This document shows positions 1 to 9,308 of a stretch of DNA of 64,000 nt, one piece after another. The notes beneath the pieces were generated by a model. It made no database searches and had not been told where the DNA came from. It was given only the letters and a program-made list of their open reading frames with translations. The position numbers were made by a program, and so were the translations under genes. The stretch covers positions 62,001 through 126,000 of the forward strand of contig NW_026529257.1 of assembly GCF_026262505.1 (NCBI RefSeq), given 5' to 3'. Within the stretch, counting starts at the first letter, position 1. Each line of letters opens with the position of its first letter. This DNA is from Trichomonas vaginalis G3. Taxonomy: Eukaryota > Parabasalia > Trichomonadida > Trichomonadidae.

Positions 1-2
1 AT

Positions 3-113
3 GTTATACCATCTAAGAACTTGAGAGAGTCAAAGCCAACACATCTGGGACCATTAGAGCGGGAGTACTGGAAAGATAAAAACATGCCAGAAAGAATAAG
101 AAAATTCTTCTAA
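3..113 (+). CDS. C-terminal end of an unknown gene entering from the left
   Basis: An open frame enters from the window edge and stops with TAA at 111-113. It encodes about 36 residues, rich in charged residues and ending in PERIRKFF. I do not recognise the family. It is followed by about 230 bases of AT-rich DNA containing a GGTGA/TCACC repeat before the KilA-N gene. It could be the tail of a mobile-element gene or a chance open frame. Confidence 0.3.
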   Translation, partial: VIPSKNLRESKPTHLGPLEREYWKDKNMPERIRKFF

Positions 114-216
114 ACTTTTTCATTAGATGTAAATCAGACATGAATGAGAACAGTCATGATATCATTAATGGTACCATTTATTTTTGTCATAAATTTACAC
201 CAAAAATATATTATAG

Positions 217-275
217 GTGAAGAGGTGAGATGTCACCCGTTTTTTCACCTCTTTTCTCACCTCATGAATTTTCAT
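217..275. repeat. GGTGA/TCACC palindromic repeat block
   Basis: Repeated GGTGA and TCACC words form a near-palindrome around GGTGAGATGTCACC. The same block recurs inverted at 1150-1205 and 1337-1386, and in variant form at 9309-9357. Here it lies just upstream of the promoter of the KilA-N gene. It may be a protein-binding site or a transcription end signal; the sequence does not decide which. Confidence 0.55.
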
Positions 276-350
276 GAATTTCCTTAAGATAGAAAAAATA
301 AAGTTAGTTTTATTTTTATTTATTTTTTTATTTTGTATGTAAGAACAGAA

Positions 351-1013
351 ATGTCAGTCGAAGCAAAAACATTCACTAACAAATCTAATGGCGAAACATT
401 CACAAAATGCACTTATAACGGTATTGAAGTCTTACGTAGAGACAAGGATGGTTACATTAATGCAACAAATATGTGTCAGCAGTTTAGGAAAGACTTTAGA
501 AAGTTGTTGGAAAATAAGTCCTGGGAAGAGTATTATAAGGCATTTTGTGAAGAATATAGCAACAGTCCGAATTCCGGCGGTTGCTTTTTATACAAAATTC
601 ATGCAGGAATTCCTGATGAAATCAAACAGGTTAGAGGAACGTATGTAGACCCAAGACTTATAAACTATATAGCAATGTGGGCTTCTCCAAAATATTGCAT
701 AGCAGTTGGAAAAATTATGGACTCCATAGACAAGAAAGTTCATGAGAAGTTAGATGAAGAAGAACTCGAAGATACAGTAGAGAATGCTAAACCTTTGTTC
801 GAACAAGAAGTTAGAAAAATGCATGAAAAACAATTAGAACATGAACGTGAGATATGTTATGGTTATAGAGATTCTCCATACGAACTAGACCAATGGGAAC
901 AAGAAGATTTAAAGAGAGAATTTAGAGAATATGAACTCGCTAAGATAGCATTAGAAACTGCAGAAAAGAAGTTAAAAGTTTGGGGTCGTTTTGTACAAAA
1001 ATATTGTGAGTAA
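351..1013 (+). CDS. KilA-N domain DNA-binding protein, copy 1
   Basis: A 220-residue protein with a KilA-N domain over about residues 10-125. Marks are a GYINATNMC segment near residue 36 and a VDPRLINYIAMWASP segment near residue 105. The C-terminal half is an acidic/basic helical region rich in E, K and R that probably forms a coiled coil. KilA-N domains are DNA-binding modules common in large DNA viruses and phages, so a regulatory or replication-linked role is likely but inferred. I chose the ATG at 351 because it follows the T-rich tract and TATGTAAG box typical of this window's virus-like genes; no ATG lies upstream in frame. Copy 2 at 17154-17816 is almost identical in protein sequence, with about a dozen substitutions. 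Confidence 0.85.
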   Translation: MSVEAKTFTNKSNGETFTKCTYNGIEVLRRDKDGYINATNMCQQFRKDFRKLLENKSWEEYYKAFCEEYSNSPNSGGCFLYKIHAGIPDEIKQVRGTYVDPRLINYIAMWASPKYCIAVGKIMDSIDKKVHEKLDEEELEDTVENAKPLFEQEVRKMHEKQLEHEREICYGYRDSPYELDQWEQEDLKREFREYELAKIALETAEKKLKVWGRFVQKYCE

Positions 1014-1020
1014 ATGAACC

Positions 1021-1390
1021 ATTTATTTTTTGCTGAATTCGTGAGATTCTGAGTAAAATGGCATATGGCATGTGTCAAACCGTTGAGTTTTCACAAAATT
1101 CCAAAAATAACGTTTACCATGTAAAACGTTTATAAAATAACTAGGGTGAAAAATTAGGTGAGAAAACAGGTGAAAAAACGGGTGACATCTCACCTCTTCA
1201 CCTAAACATTATTTTTGCTGAATTCAGCAACAAAATTCTGAGTAAAATAATTTTTAGGGCTTGTGTCAAACCGTTGAGTTTTCACAAAATTTAAAAAAAT
1301 AACGTTTACCATGTAAAACGTTTATAAAATAACTAGGGTGAGAAAACAGGTGAAAAAACGGGTGACATCTCACCTCTTCACCTAAATTAT
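1021..1390. repeat. Tandem duplication of about 185 bp downstream of KilA-N copy 1
   Basis: Two head-to-tail copies (about 1024-1208 and 1209-1388) start at TTTTTGCTGAATTC and end with the GGTGA/TCACC block. Each holds a small inverted repeat around AACGTTTACCATG and the word AACTAGGGTGA. No gene is seen here. The whole stretch is absent after KilA-N copy 2, where the stop region joins directly to the sequence equivalent to 1396. Confidence 0.75.
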
Positions 1391-1391
1391 A

Positions 1392-1770
1392 TTTTAGGTC
1401 AAAGCTTCCACGAGAGAAAAGATTCCTCATTCGCTAAGGATTCCAAAAATGAAAAAATCATTGATTTCGGCTGAGAAAAAACAGCAAAACCCTTCTTCCA
1501 CGGGAACAAAGAAATAAAGAAGAAATAAAGAAAAGAAATAAAGAAGAAATAAAGTAAATTTTTTATTTATTCCCGTGGAAGATAGAGCACTTTTATGATA
1601 CTTTTTATTCACGACAAACAAGACAAATAAAGAAAATAAGAAAATACGGCGCTGTCGCGGTTCGAACCACAGACCCTGACCCCTCCATAACACCACCTTA
1701 GACCACTGTGCTACGTAGCCTGTCGACATAAGATTTTATAAATTGCATATTTGACGTAAATTTATTTCCA
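1392..1770. repeat. Conserved 3' flank of the KilA-N gene, also at 17833-18190
   Basis: About 370 bases that recur nearly unchanged downstream of KilA-N copy 2. It contains a purine-rich run of AAAGAAATAAAG words, inverted TTCCACG/CGTGGAA segments and the tRNA-like unit on the minus strand. A minus-strand open frame across it (1427-1729) crosses the tRNA-like unit and looks like the kind of spurious frame often read across tRNA genes. Both copies diverge just after AAATTTATTTCC. Confidence 0.7.
1648..1720 (-). ncRNA. tRNA-like unit with pol III A and B boxes, copy 1
   Basis: On the minus strand TAGCACAGTGG (1703-1713) fits an A box and GGTTCGAACC (1659-1668) fits a B box, spaced about as in an intronless tRNA gene. 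A D-arm-like hairpin can be drawn, but the acceptor pairs poorly, no clear anticodon arm forms, and the T-arm loop is one base short of standard. It is better read as a tRNA-derived, SINE-like or decayed tRNA sequence than a working tRNA. The second copy at 18071-18143 is unchanged over this span, which suggests recent copying with the KilA-N gene. Confidence 0.5.
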
Positions 1771-2135
1771 TCTGGCTTCCCACTGCATAAGATATTCATA
1801 CGTGTTTGTAAGACATTCATTAAAATTCTTTTCTATTGCATCTAATCTTGCGTTATTTTTTTCAATAACTTGTCTGTATTCTTCATCATCTCCAGCAGTG
1901 TTTGGGTCTTCACGTTTAAAATATTCATTGTTAACCAATTTTTTATCTACAAATTTATTAGTGTTTGATTCACTTCGTTATGATAACGGTCATATTCTTT
2001 CAATACGTAAGTGAAGACAAAATGCGTCGTACCTTCAATCTTAAAGCTTAAAGAACTTTCAACACAGTTTTGAGGGTCTGTCAGTGCGTCAATGAGATAG
2101 TATTCGAAGTCAGTCAATAATCTTTTTAAAGTCAT
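1767..2135 (-). pseudogene. Small acidic gene divergent from the KilA-N piece, fossil
   Basis: A minus-strand gene begins at 2135 with MTLKRLLTDFEYYLIDAL and its reading continues to near 1767, ending in a helical, charged segment (YEYLMQWEARWK). It appears broken about once. I do not recognise the family. It shares a divergent promoter region (2136-2242) with the KilA-N piece at 2243, and its start follows the same ATCCTGTATGAAATG box. Confidence 0.45.
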
Positions 2136-2242
2136 TTCATACAGGATAAAATTTAATGTTGTGAAGAAATAGTGTTTATCTCAAAAAAAATAAAGTTAGT
2201 TTTTATTTTATTTATTTTTTTATCCTGTATGTAAAGACAGAT
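2136..2242. promoter_or_regulatory. Divergent promoter between two small virus-like genes
   Basis: Both sides carry a T-rich tract followed by ATCCTGTATG and then ATG: leftward to 2135 and rightward to 2243. The pattern matches the T-tract plus TAT(G/A)(A/T)AA box ahead of many virus-like genes here. Promoter function is inferred from position and recurrence. Confidence 0.5.
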
Positions 2243-2623
2243 ATGTCAACATTAGAGAACACAACAACTGCTATCGTTCATGAAGTCATAAATGAAGAAT
2301 ACGAATACATACAGTATAACAAACAGTTACGTCTCATTCGTTCAGTCAAAGATGATATGTATCAAATGCAAAGTATAATGAACGCTCTTCGTTCTACAAA
2401 GCAAGCATATCATTGGTTTGAAAACCAACAGGCAAAAGAACTTTTAGAAGAATTTCCTCATATGATTGCTTCCCTCGGAAAACCGAGGGAAGAGATTCCG
2501 TACGAAAATCGCAAGAATTTGGCACCTGGTTTGAAAGGTTATTATGTTCATAGACTTTTAGTAAATGCTGTAGCAATGTGGGCTTCACCTCGTTATGCTT
2601 GTTATATTTTCATGACATTTTGA
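2243..2623 (+). pseudogene. KilA-N domain protein, second type, fossil cut by H1
   Basis: The frame opens with MSTLENTTTAIVHEVINEEY and reads through a KilA-N-like middle to a VAMWASPRYA segment equivalent to VDPRLINYIAMWASPKY in copy 1. It is a different KilA-N lineage from copies 1 and 2, alignable only around the core. The gene runs into the left repeat block of the helicase unit H1 at about 2610, so its C-terminal half is not here. Confidence 0.6.
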
Positions 2624-3056
2624 CAACAGTTCAGGAGGAAGGTAGTTATGAATTATTTTTGAAGAACTGAAGGTGCTACCATGTTACCATGTTGACAACA
2701 TGACATTTTGACAACAACACAGGAGGAAGGTAGTTATGAATTATTTTTGAAGAACTGAAGGTGCTACCATGTTACCATGTGCTACCAGGTCATTTAACTT
2801 CTCTGAAAAAATGAGACAACATGACATTTTGACAACAGTTCAGGAGGAAGGTAGTTATGAATTATTTTTGAAGAACTGAAGGTGCTACCATGTTACCATG
2901 TTGACAACATGACATTTTGACAACAACACAGGAGGAAGGTAGTTATGAATTATTTTTGAAGAACTGAAGGTGCTACCATGTTACCATGTGCTACCAGGTC
3001 ATTTAACTTCTCTGAAAAAATGAGACAACATGACATTTTGACAACACAGCAGGATT
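2612..3056. repeat. Left repeat block of helicase unit H1
   Basis: Two tandem copies of a roughly 208-bp period, each with two sub-repeats. Key words are TGACATTTTGACAACA, GAATTATTTTTGAAGAAC, TGAAGGTGCTACCATG and ACCAGGTCATTTAACTTCTC. The same unit lies inverted on the other side of the helicase gene (5462-5796). It also occurs at 17013-17100, 18195-18307, 20733-20845 and 53646-54065. No gene is present in this stretch. Confidence 0.85.
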
Positions 3057-3083
3057 AATGCAAAAATAAATTCCAATCATACT

Positions 3084-5396
3084 TTATAAAGCTTCATTTA
3101 CAGGTATTTCATCATCAGTAAATGATTCCTCATTATCGTTTGGTTCAACCTGTTTATATAATCCTTTCATTTCTTCTTTCAAAACATAACACCATGTTTG
3201 TTTACCATCTATTCTTCTCTGTTTCTTATCACATTTATCTTTAATGCTCATTTGAAAGTTTTTGTCTTTCATGTCTGATGGTTTGCAGAATAGAGCATTT
3301 TCACACGTCATACCTGCACACAATTCATCATAATGTGTATTTATCCATACATCTAAAGGATTTGATGATAATTCAATTAAATCTTGTTTGGCTTCAGTCA
3401 TCGGTATGATTCGTACATTAAATGATGAAAGGTCATATTGCATAAAATACGTCAGTAAATTATCATAAAATTCCTTAGTGCATGAATCCATTAAATTCTT
3501 GAAGTAATCAAATTGACCCTTGAATTTACCATTAACTCTTAAAACTACGTATCTTCTGTCTCCAACTTCAATTTTGACAGGGTAGACGTTGTTAGTTACG
3601 AAAATGAAGTTTGCAACATTCTGAGCAGTTCTTCTGGGTTGATTCTTTTCATTAATTCTTATCTCATTATCCGTAATAATTGATTTCAAAGCGTTGAAGT
3701 TTGCGAGTCTGTCTTCACCCACATTCTTGAGTTCATTAAGTACAAGAAACATTTTATTTTCAACTACTGAATTGAAATTACCCGTTAGCTCACTTATTTC
3801 GGTAATGTTTTTACATGAATAACCAGCGAGAAGTTCAGAAATAATGTCTGTAAATCTGTTTTTACCTGTTCCCTGAAGTCCTTTCAAAATAATTGCTGTT
3901 TCATTCTTGATTCCGGGATGTTGAATCATTGATGCAATCCAGCCGAGAAGGTATTTATACACTTCATCGTTATTATCACAAATGGCTTCTTTAATGAAAT
4001 TCATAAACATCTCAATTTTTGAGTAATCTGGTTTTTCGAGAACGTTGTATTTATAACCTTGAAACGTTGAGAAAACATCTGGGGAATCAGATTTAAAGCA
4101 AACACCCTTAACGGTTAATGAAGACAATTGATTTAGTAGTACATCCCATGCTGTTATGGTTTTACCTTCTTCTTTAAATAATTTAATCATTTTGAGTGAC
4201 TCTTTCATGTTTGACTGAAGAACAAATGATATTTGATTCATTTTGTCGTGGATATTATAGTCCTTTTGAATGAAATATTTATTTCCACAATCTACAAAAC
4301 GGATTACACGTGATAAATCCTCAATTACTTCAGAACTGTTTTTATACTGATGATTTTCAGCCATGCGTCTAATATCTGTTATCAAAAACGAGTCATCAAG
4401 TTTGATATCAAATGTTATTTTTGGCTTACGTAATAAAGGTAAAACATATTCATCATAATATTCCTTTTGATATAGTTTTAGAATCTTCACTAAAACAAAT
4501 GGAGAAGTCATTAAATGTGCATATCTACTACGTGCTTTTTCAAAATTACTTTTTGCATTTTCTGTTAAACTGCAGAAGTTATAAACGTTATCGTATGCTT
4601 CATTAATTAAATGATCCGGTAACGAATTAATAGCTTGAAACAGTGTGAATAATGTTATTTCTTTTTCTAAATTCATGTTTCCACCGTCATTATGTACTTC
4701 AAAATCACAGATGCCATCAACTATGCTCTGAGCTAGTTTATCGTCAATGTTTACATCTTTGTTTTCATTCATGATAGTCTTTATTTCTTCATTCTTCTGT
4801 TCAACTCTTACCTTAATATTCAAATCATTTAATATATCATTCACTGTTCTAGTTAATGTTGAATCATAACTTCCACGAATGAATGAGTATGTATTGATTG
4901 GTTCTGTTGCATTCTTGCGAACTCTTGAATCAGCCATAACCACTAAAGAACGCTTTGAATCATCCATAGAAGTCATGATATCAATATCATAATCATTGCA
5001 GGAATAACATTTAATCATTCTGTTCGAAACTGCATAGAAGAAATTAGTGTTGCAATAAATGTGAAGACCTCCTGAAGCGGTTTTAACGATAACATCTTTA
5101 TCCGAAAGTTTTGATAAAATGTCTTTTCTAACTGTTTCTTTAAGTTCATCATTGTACGATTTATTGATATCAACATCTATAATCGTTAAATTTGATATTT
5201 TATTTACTAATAAAGCCATACCAGTTTTCCTTCCTCTTCCTCCATCATGTTTGAGGTAGTTATGTAAATCAATCCTGTTTTCACCAATTCTTTCGTTGAG
5301 GGTTTTAGTTTCTGCCACAACTAATTCCTCAGCTAATGAATCAATAACTTTTTCATCAGAAACGATATAGTTGCTGTTGTTGTTTGTTGCTGTCAT
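3084..5396 (-). CDS. Primase-polymerase / SF3 (D5-like) helicase, copy in H1
   Basis: A 770-residue replication protein. The N-terminal third looks like an archaeo-eukaryotic primase-polymerase: DVD at residues 74-76, SGGLHIY at about 108-114 and a DYDID segment near 136. The C-terminal part is a D5-type superfamily 3 helicase: Walker A GLQGTGKN at about 501-508, Walker B LVLNELKN near 545, a FVTNN motif C near 598 and a GDRRY segment after it. Proteins of this kind prime and unwind DNA in large DNA viruses, virophages and plasmids. The ATG at 5396 follows TTATTCCTATATAA. Copies at 18383-20695 (whole) and 54094-55527 (cut) are nearly identical. It is the only gene between the H1 repeats. Confidence 0.9.
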   Translation of the reverse strand: MTATNNNSNYIVSDEKVIDSLAEELVVAETKTLNERIGENRIDLHNYLKHDGGRGRKTGMALLVNKISNLTIIDVDINKSYNDELKETVRKDILSKLSDKDVIVKTASGGLHIYCNTNFFYAVSNRMIKCYSCNDYDIDIMTSMDDSKRSLVVMADSRVRKNATEPINTYSFIRGSYDSTLTRTVNDILNDLNIKVRVEQKNEEIKTIMNENKDVNIDDKLAQSIVDGICDFEVHNDGGNMNLEKEITLFTLFQAINSLPDHLINEAYDNVYNFCSLTENAKSNFEKARSRYAHLMTSPFVLVKILKLYQKEYYDEYVLPLLRKPKITFDIKLDDSFLITDIRRMAENHQYKNSSEVIEDLSRVIRFVDCGNKYFIQKDYNIHDKMNQISFVLQSNMKESLKMIKLFKEEGKTITAWDVLLNQLSSLTVKGVCFKSDSPDVFSTFQGYKYNVLEKPDYSKIEMFMNFIKEAICDNNDEVYKYLLGWIASMIQHPGIKNETAIILKGLQGTGKNRFTDIISELLAGYSCKNITEISELTGNFNSVVENKMFLVLNELKNVGEDRLANFNALKSIITDNEIRINEKNQPRRTAQNVANFIFVTNNVYPVKIEVGDRRYVVLRVNGKFKGQFDYFKNLMDSCTKEFYDNLLTYFMQYDLSSFNVRIIPMTEAKQDLIELSSNPLDVWINTHYDELCAGMTCENALFCKPSDMKDKNFQMSIKDKCDKKQRRIDGKQTWCYVLKEEMKGLYKQVEPNDNEESFTDDEIPVNEAL

Positions 5397-5461
5397 TTAT
5401 ATAGGAATAAAAAAATAAAAATAATTTTAAAACTAACTTTATTTTTGGGCTGCATCATATT

Positions 5462-5796
5462 TCCTGAACTGTTGTCAAAATGTCATGTTGTCACACTTTT
5501 TCAGAGAAGTTAAATGACCTGGTAGCACATGGTAACATGGTAGCACCTTCAGTTCTTCAAAAATAATTCATAACTACCTTCCTCCTGAACTGTTGTCAAA
5601 ATGTCATGTTGTCTCATTTTTTCAGAGAAGTTAAATGACCTGGTAGCACATGGTAACATGGTAGCACCTTCAGTTCTTCAAAAATAATTCATAACTACCT
5701 TCCTCCTGTGTTGTTGTCAAAATGTCATGTTGTCACACTTTTTCAGAGAAGTTAAATGACCTGGTAGCACATGGTAACATGGTAGCACCTTCAGTT
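5462..5796. repeat. Right repeat block of helicase unit H1
   Basis: Three tandem copies of about 123 bp, inverted relative to the left block: about 5462-5583, 5584-5706 and 5707-5796. The last copy ends within CACCTTCAGTT, where the sequence turns into a Polinton A gene. The 5397-5461 stretch before it is the helicase promoter region. Confidence 0.85.
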
Positions 5797-6154
5797 GTGC
5801 AAGAAACTCACGTAAAGGCTGTAAAGTTTGTACTTCAATATTGAACTTTTTCTCGAACATCTCATTAAATGAAATCATACATTGCAACAATGTTGTATCG
5901 TCTTTAAAGTATTTGTATATGTGAATGTTTTGGGCGCTTAAAGACTGTTCGTCATTTTCTATCTCGACTTGAAGTATAAAGTCAACCTTTCTGAAAGCAC
6001 GTGTTATATACATAGATGTTATGCCAATGTACTTCTCTTCATTTATGTTCACAATCCAGTCTGTTGGAAACTTAAACGTTACTCTGTTCCCCTTTATTTT
6101 GACGTCAGGGTTTTCACTACTGAACGCAACAGATAAAGGTATTTGTCTATACAT
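5797..6154 (-). pseudogene. Minor structural (capsid-type) protein of Polinton A, fossil
   Basis: The frame opens at 6154 with MYRQIPLSVAFSSENPDV and carries an FKFPTDWIV segment followed by alternating hydrophobic beta-like stretches. This resembles the start of the 293-residue protein at 56892-57773 (TYEYPRHWVEYVGGEKAIEI), so both are probably minor capsid or penton-type proteins; the fold is inferred. The gene is incomplete because the repeats of H1 replace its C-terminal half. Confidence 0.45.
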
Positions 6155-6173
6155 TTAATTCGGATAAAAATAA

Positions 6174-6440
6174 ACCATTTACTCTTTCTTTGCTTCAGCT
6201 TCCTTTGCTTTTTGTTCTTCCTTTGCTTTTGCTTCTTCTCTAGCTTTTTTTCGCCAGCAAAACGTGGGTTCTTCTGTCTTCCAGCAGCTAATGCAGCTAG
6301 TTGTTTTTCACTAAGTTTTCTTCTTTGGTCTCTCTGGCTTTTGTTCTTGTTTTGTTCCTTCAGTTCGGATAAAATTGTTCACGAATTTCTTTCTCAATGC
6401 TTCAACATCTATGACCCCTTGGTCTTGTCCGTAGGATTTG
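6174..6440 (-). pseudogene. Lys/Glu-rich small protein of Polinton A, fossil
   Basis: Minus-strand reading shows a basic, Lys/Gln/Glu-rich protein with segments such as KLSEKQLAALAAGRQKNP and a charged tail (KAKEEQKAKEAEAKKE). It is broken about twice. Its composition suggests a nucleic-acid-binding or core protein, which is inference only. The apparently hydrophobic plus-strand frame here is a shadow of this Lys-rich gene. Confidence 0.4.
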
Positions 6441-6495
6441 ACTGAGTCATTTGACTGTAGATAAAAAACTAAATTAAAACTTTAACCGATGTAAA

Positions 6496-6910
6496 ATGAG
6501 CTTGTCAAAATCAGAACGAGAGTCTATTATATTAAATGACGCAGAGGAATACAACATCCTTTCTATTATGTAAGTCAGAGTAAAGATGGTAAAATATATG
6601 TAAGAAAAGAAAGGTTCCATTAGCGAATACAGAGAGGAAACATTAAGGTGCATGGCAAGGGTGAAGTCCACGAAGCCATTAAAACCTTCTGTACAAACTG
6701 AGCCACCAAAAGAACAAGAAGAAAAGAAGCCAGATGTACTTTCAATAACGAACCAAGAGCTTATTGCAAAGTTCGTGAATTTCATTGAAAAGCAAACCGA
6801 GTCAAAGAACCCTGACCACCAGTGAAAGAAGTCGAGAAAAAGAGAATGTACAGTTCATTGAAAATGTCAAGAAAAAACTTCCACACGAATACCAAGAAGA
6901 AGAGTGAGAA
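6496..6910 (+). pseudogene. Small gene(s) upstream of the major capsid gene, fossil
   Basis: A start MSLSKSERESIILNDAEEYN follows a GATGTAAA box. Further on, a Pro/Glu/Lys-rich stretch (PLKPSVQTEPPKEQEEKK) is followed by a helical and then a basic segment. It is broken a few times. Polinton C has a gene starting MSLKEVFEQHP just after its fibre (63968), which may be the same gene, but too little is visible to be sure. Function unknown. Confidence 0.35.
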
Positions 6911-6948
6911 TAATGAAGTAAATAGATATTTTTATCTGAAGTAAATAC

Positions 6949-8485
6949 ATGCAGAACGAACAGTTAAACGAATTTACTCAGCAGAGCATATTCATCAGAT
7001 TCGCTCATATTTCGATATCATAGACAATGCAGTTCAAATTGGTGACACTAATAGAAATATTCTGACGCAAAGATTCCATCACAACCTGGAACTGCTAAAG
7101 ATAACCATGGGTAACATTCAATCTCTCACCTCCTGGTGAAATATGTTGGACCTTTACAATACATTCATTACGTATAAAATGGAAGGTCAATTTATTGTAG
7201 ATAAAGAAATTGGTTCAGGTTCCAATAAAACAAACCCACCAGGATTTTGGATTGGTTTCGATGACGCTTTCTATGCAGTTGCTGGATATCAAATCCTTGC
7301 AAATGGTCGTATCGTATATTCTCAAGACAACGCAAGAGAAGAAGCATATATAACTTCAAACTCACAAACTACCGAACAAATAAAGAAAGTAGATGTTTCT
7401 CAAGATCGACATGAAGATGTATGGAGTCATTCGGGAACATGCAGAACAGGACAAATTGTTAGTGGTCCAATTACAGCAGGAAAATCATTTGATTTTAAGC
7501 TTCGTTTAAGAATTCCTGTTAGAGATTCCTTCCATTAGAAGCTATTCGATTTATTCCAGCTTTTGCAGGAAACATTCAGCTTAAAGTAAAGTTCAGTAGC
7601 GACGCCTTACAATGCACATCTATATCTGTAAATGATATCATTGCTTTCAATCCAACTCTTAAAGTTGCATTTGCTTCAGATTCAAATCCACCGACAAATA
7701 AATTTGTTCCATGGAATGAACATTCACTATGATAACGAAGGCAGTAGAAGCTAGTGGAACAGTTACTATTACAACTGTAACCCAGCAACTATTTCGAACA
7801 AAGATGGATTTTAATGAATGTTTCATTCATCCAAAGTCATTCTCTTTAGACCCTAACATTTATACAGAACTTGTAGAACATTATACAAACGAGGCTTTAT
7901 GTTTTCCTGTTAAAGTTATGGATTGGATTCCTATGGATGGTTCATTCTCAAAGAATACAGATAGTTCAAGTGCAACATTTACAAGCTTATACGCCTATTA
8001 ATGTTAAAAGTATTTGGGCACTATTTAGAAAGAAAGACAACTATTATGTTAATTTGAGAACCCTAAGTTTAATATCTTCAGCTTTCCATGGGAGCTTATG
8101 GAAATATGCCTGCAGAACTGAAAAATCATATGGACCTGTATTTTATGAAATGGTTGCGAACGCCTGCAATACAAACAATGATATGATAGGATTTAATGAA
8201 GATGTTATGAGGTCATTGGTGGATGATGGTAGTGTGGAACATAAATGGGATAGCTATGACAACACACATTTCTTATGTGGTTTTCCAACAGAAGTGGACT
8301 TTTGCTTCCAGCAAGGTCAAACATCTACTGCTCCAATAACATACAAATTGTCTGTTAAAGGACCTATTGAACTAGCAACAGAAAATGTACCAAAGCCACT
8401 TATTGGATTTATGAGGGATTGTTGCTTTGCAATACAAGTAAGACAGTCAGGCATACCAATAATAAGACTTGACGACTATACTTAG
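6949..8485 (+). pseudogene. Major capsid protein (double jelly-roll type) of Polinton A, fossil
   Basis: A region of about 1.5 kb whose reading frames encode beta-rich segments typical of a Polinton capsid protein. They include an N-terminal piece with GFWIGFDDAFYAVAGYQI, a mid segment with KFVPWNEH, and a C-terminal piece with NTNNDMIGFNEDVMRSLVDDG. Size, position next to the small virion genes and the beta-rich content fit the double jelly-roll major capsid protein of Polintons. It is broken in several places, about four to six. No matching gene is visible in Polinton C inside this window. The family assignment rests on recall and context, not on a search. Confidence 0.55.
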
Positions 8486-8538
8486 CAGCGGACGACAGTG
8501 AGGAATAAAGGATGAACGTTTATTTTTAAAGCTTATAA

Positions 8539-9009
8539 ATGAGTTCTTCATCAAGCTCTCGCGAACCTTCACATCTATGAAACAAACTTTACTAAACGAT
8601 TATGGAGCACCTATTGAATATTTCTTACGAGCTGCAACAATGGCAAGAGCAGTCTCACCAAGGTTAGGTGTTCCACCAGTCCTGTCAAAAATAGCATTTG
8701 GTCAAGTCCTTATATAAGATATGGTCTCCCACTAGGTTTGCTAGCTACAGCAGGAGCAGTAATGATGTTTGAAAAAGAAACAAAGCAAATGTTATAAATA
8801 ATACTGAAGTAGCTGAAGTTAAACAAACTCCGACACCATCGCCAAAACCAACGTCAAAACCAACGCCTTCACAAACAACACCTTCAATGACTCCTGAACC
8901 TATGAAAGTACAAACTCCTGTTCAAAAGTCAACTCCAAAACCGACTCCAACATTTAAACCAGAACCTACTCCTCAAATAAATCGTAAAACTCCTGCGTTT
9001 CCTTACTGA
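8539..9009 (+). pseudogene. Membrane-type and Pro/Thr-rich protein of Polinton A, fossil
   Basis: Downstream of the capsid gene, the sequence encodes a short Ser-rich start, a segment with ATMARAVSPRLGVPPVL, a hydrophobic stretch (YGLPLGLLATAGAVMMF) and a tail of PTPSPKPTSKPTPS-type repeats. It is broken a few times. Polinton C has a Gly/Ala-rich basic protein (56154-56666) in the matching place, but I cannot align the two. Function unknown; a minor virion protein is possible. Confidence 0.4.
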
Positions 9010-9054
9010 AAATAATGTTAGTTTTATTTTATTTGAACATTTTATTTAGAGTAA

Positions 9055-9293
9055 ATGACGACTAAAGTCACTGAAGCAATGAAACAAAAATTTTTGGTAG
9101 AATACATTAAATCAGGAGCGGTTCCAGAAGGTTTTTACGTTCATACTATGAAGGATGGTAGAGTTCAGTTTAGAGAAAGATAAAGCAACCATTAGATAAA
9201 GAAGGAATTTTGAGAAAGATTAAACTTCATGAGGACAACATTGCTGAACTTAAGAAGAAGTTAGAAGAGTTGGAGAAAGGAAGAGAGTTATAA
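9055..9293 (+). pseudogene. Small coiled-coil gene of Polinton A, fossil
   Basis: Starts MTTKVTEAMKQKFLVEYIKS at 9055 after a TTTATTTAGAGTAA box and ends in a coiled-coil segment (IAELKKKLEELEKG). It is broken about once. The YVHTMKDGRVQFR segment looks like a small folded domain. I do not recognise the family. Confidence 0.4.
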
Positions 9294-9308
9294 AGTAATG
9301 AATTCAAG

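Larger units (their letters stand above)
2612..5796. mobile_element. Helicase unit H1
   Basis: One primase-helicase gene between inverted blocks of the H repeat. The left flank is a KilA-N gene and the right flank is a Polinton A minor structural gene, each cut where the repeats begin. The two flanks come from different genes, so this is not a clean single insertion, or one flank was later rearranged. Near-identity with H2 and H3 indicates recent spread. The gene inside looks whole. Confidence 0.65.

Noticed and set aside
388-648. Second plus-strand frame inside the KilA-N gene (also at 17191-17451)
   Set aside because: It is fully contained in another phase of a well-supported domain gene and is conserved only because the two copies are nearly identical.
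1648-1720. Functional tRNA gene
   Set aside because: Acceptor pairing is poor, no convincing anticodon arm can be drawn and the T loop is one base short, although A and B boxes are good.
1427-1729. 100-residue minus-strand frame MSTGYVAQWSKVV
   Set aside because: It crosses the tRNA-like unit and a purine-rich repeat, has no promoter box, and its VAQWSK/FEPRQ look is typical of spurious frames over tRNA-type DNA.
2612-3056. Regularly spaced repeats that could suggest a CRISPR array
   Set aside because: The units are long, imperfect and nested, have no unique spacers of constant length and no cas genes; they match the inverted ends of the helicase units.
6143-6445. Strongly hydrophobic plus-strand frame that could pass for a membrane protein
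   Set aside because: It is the complement of a Lys-rich minus-strand gene; F, L and C runs arise from AAG/AAA-rich DNA.
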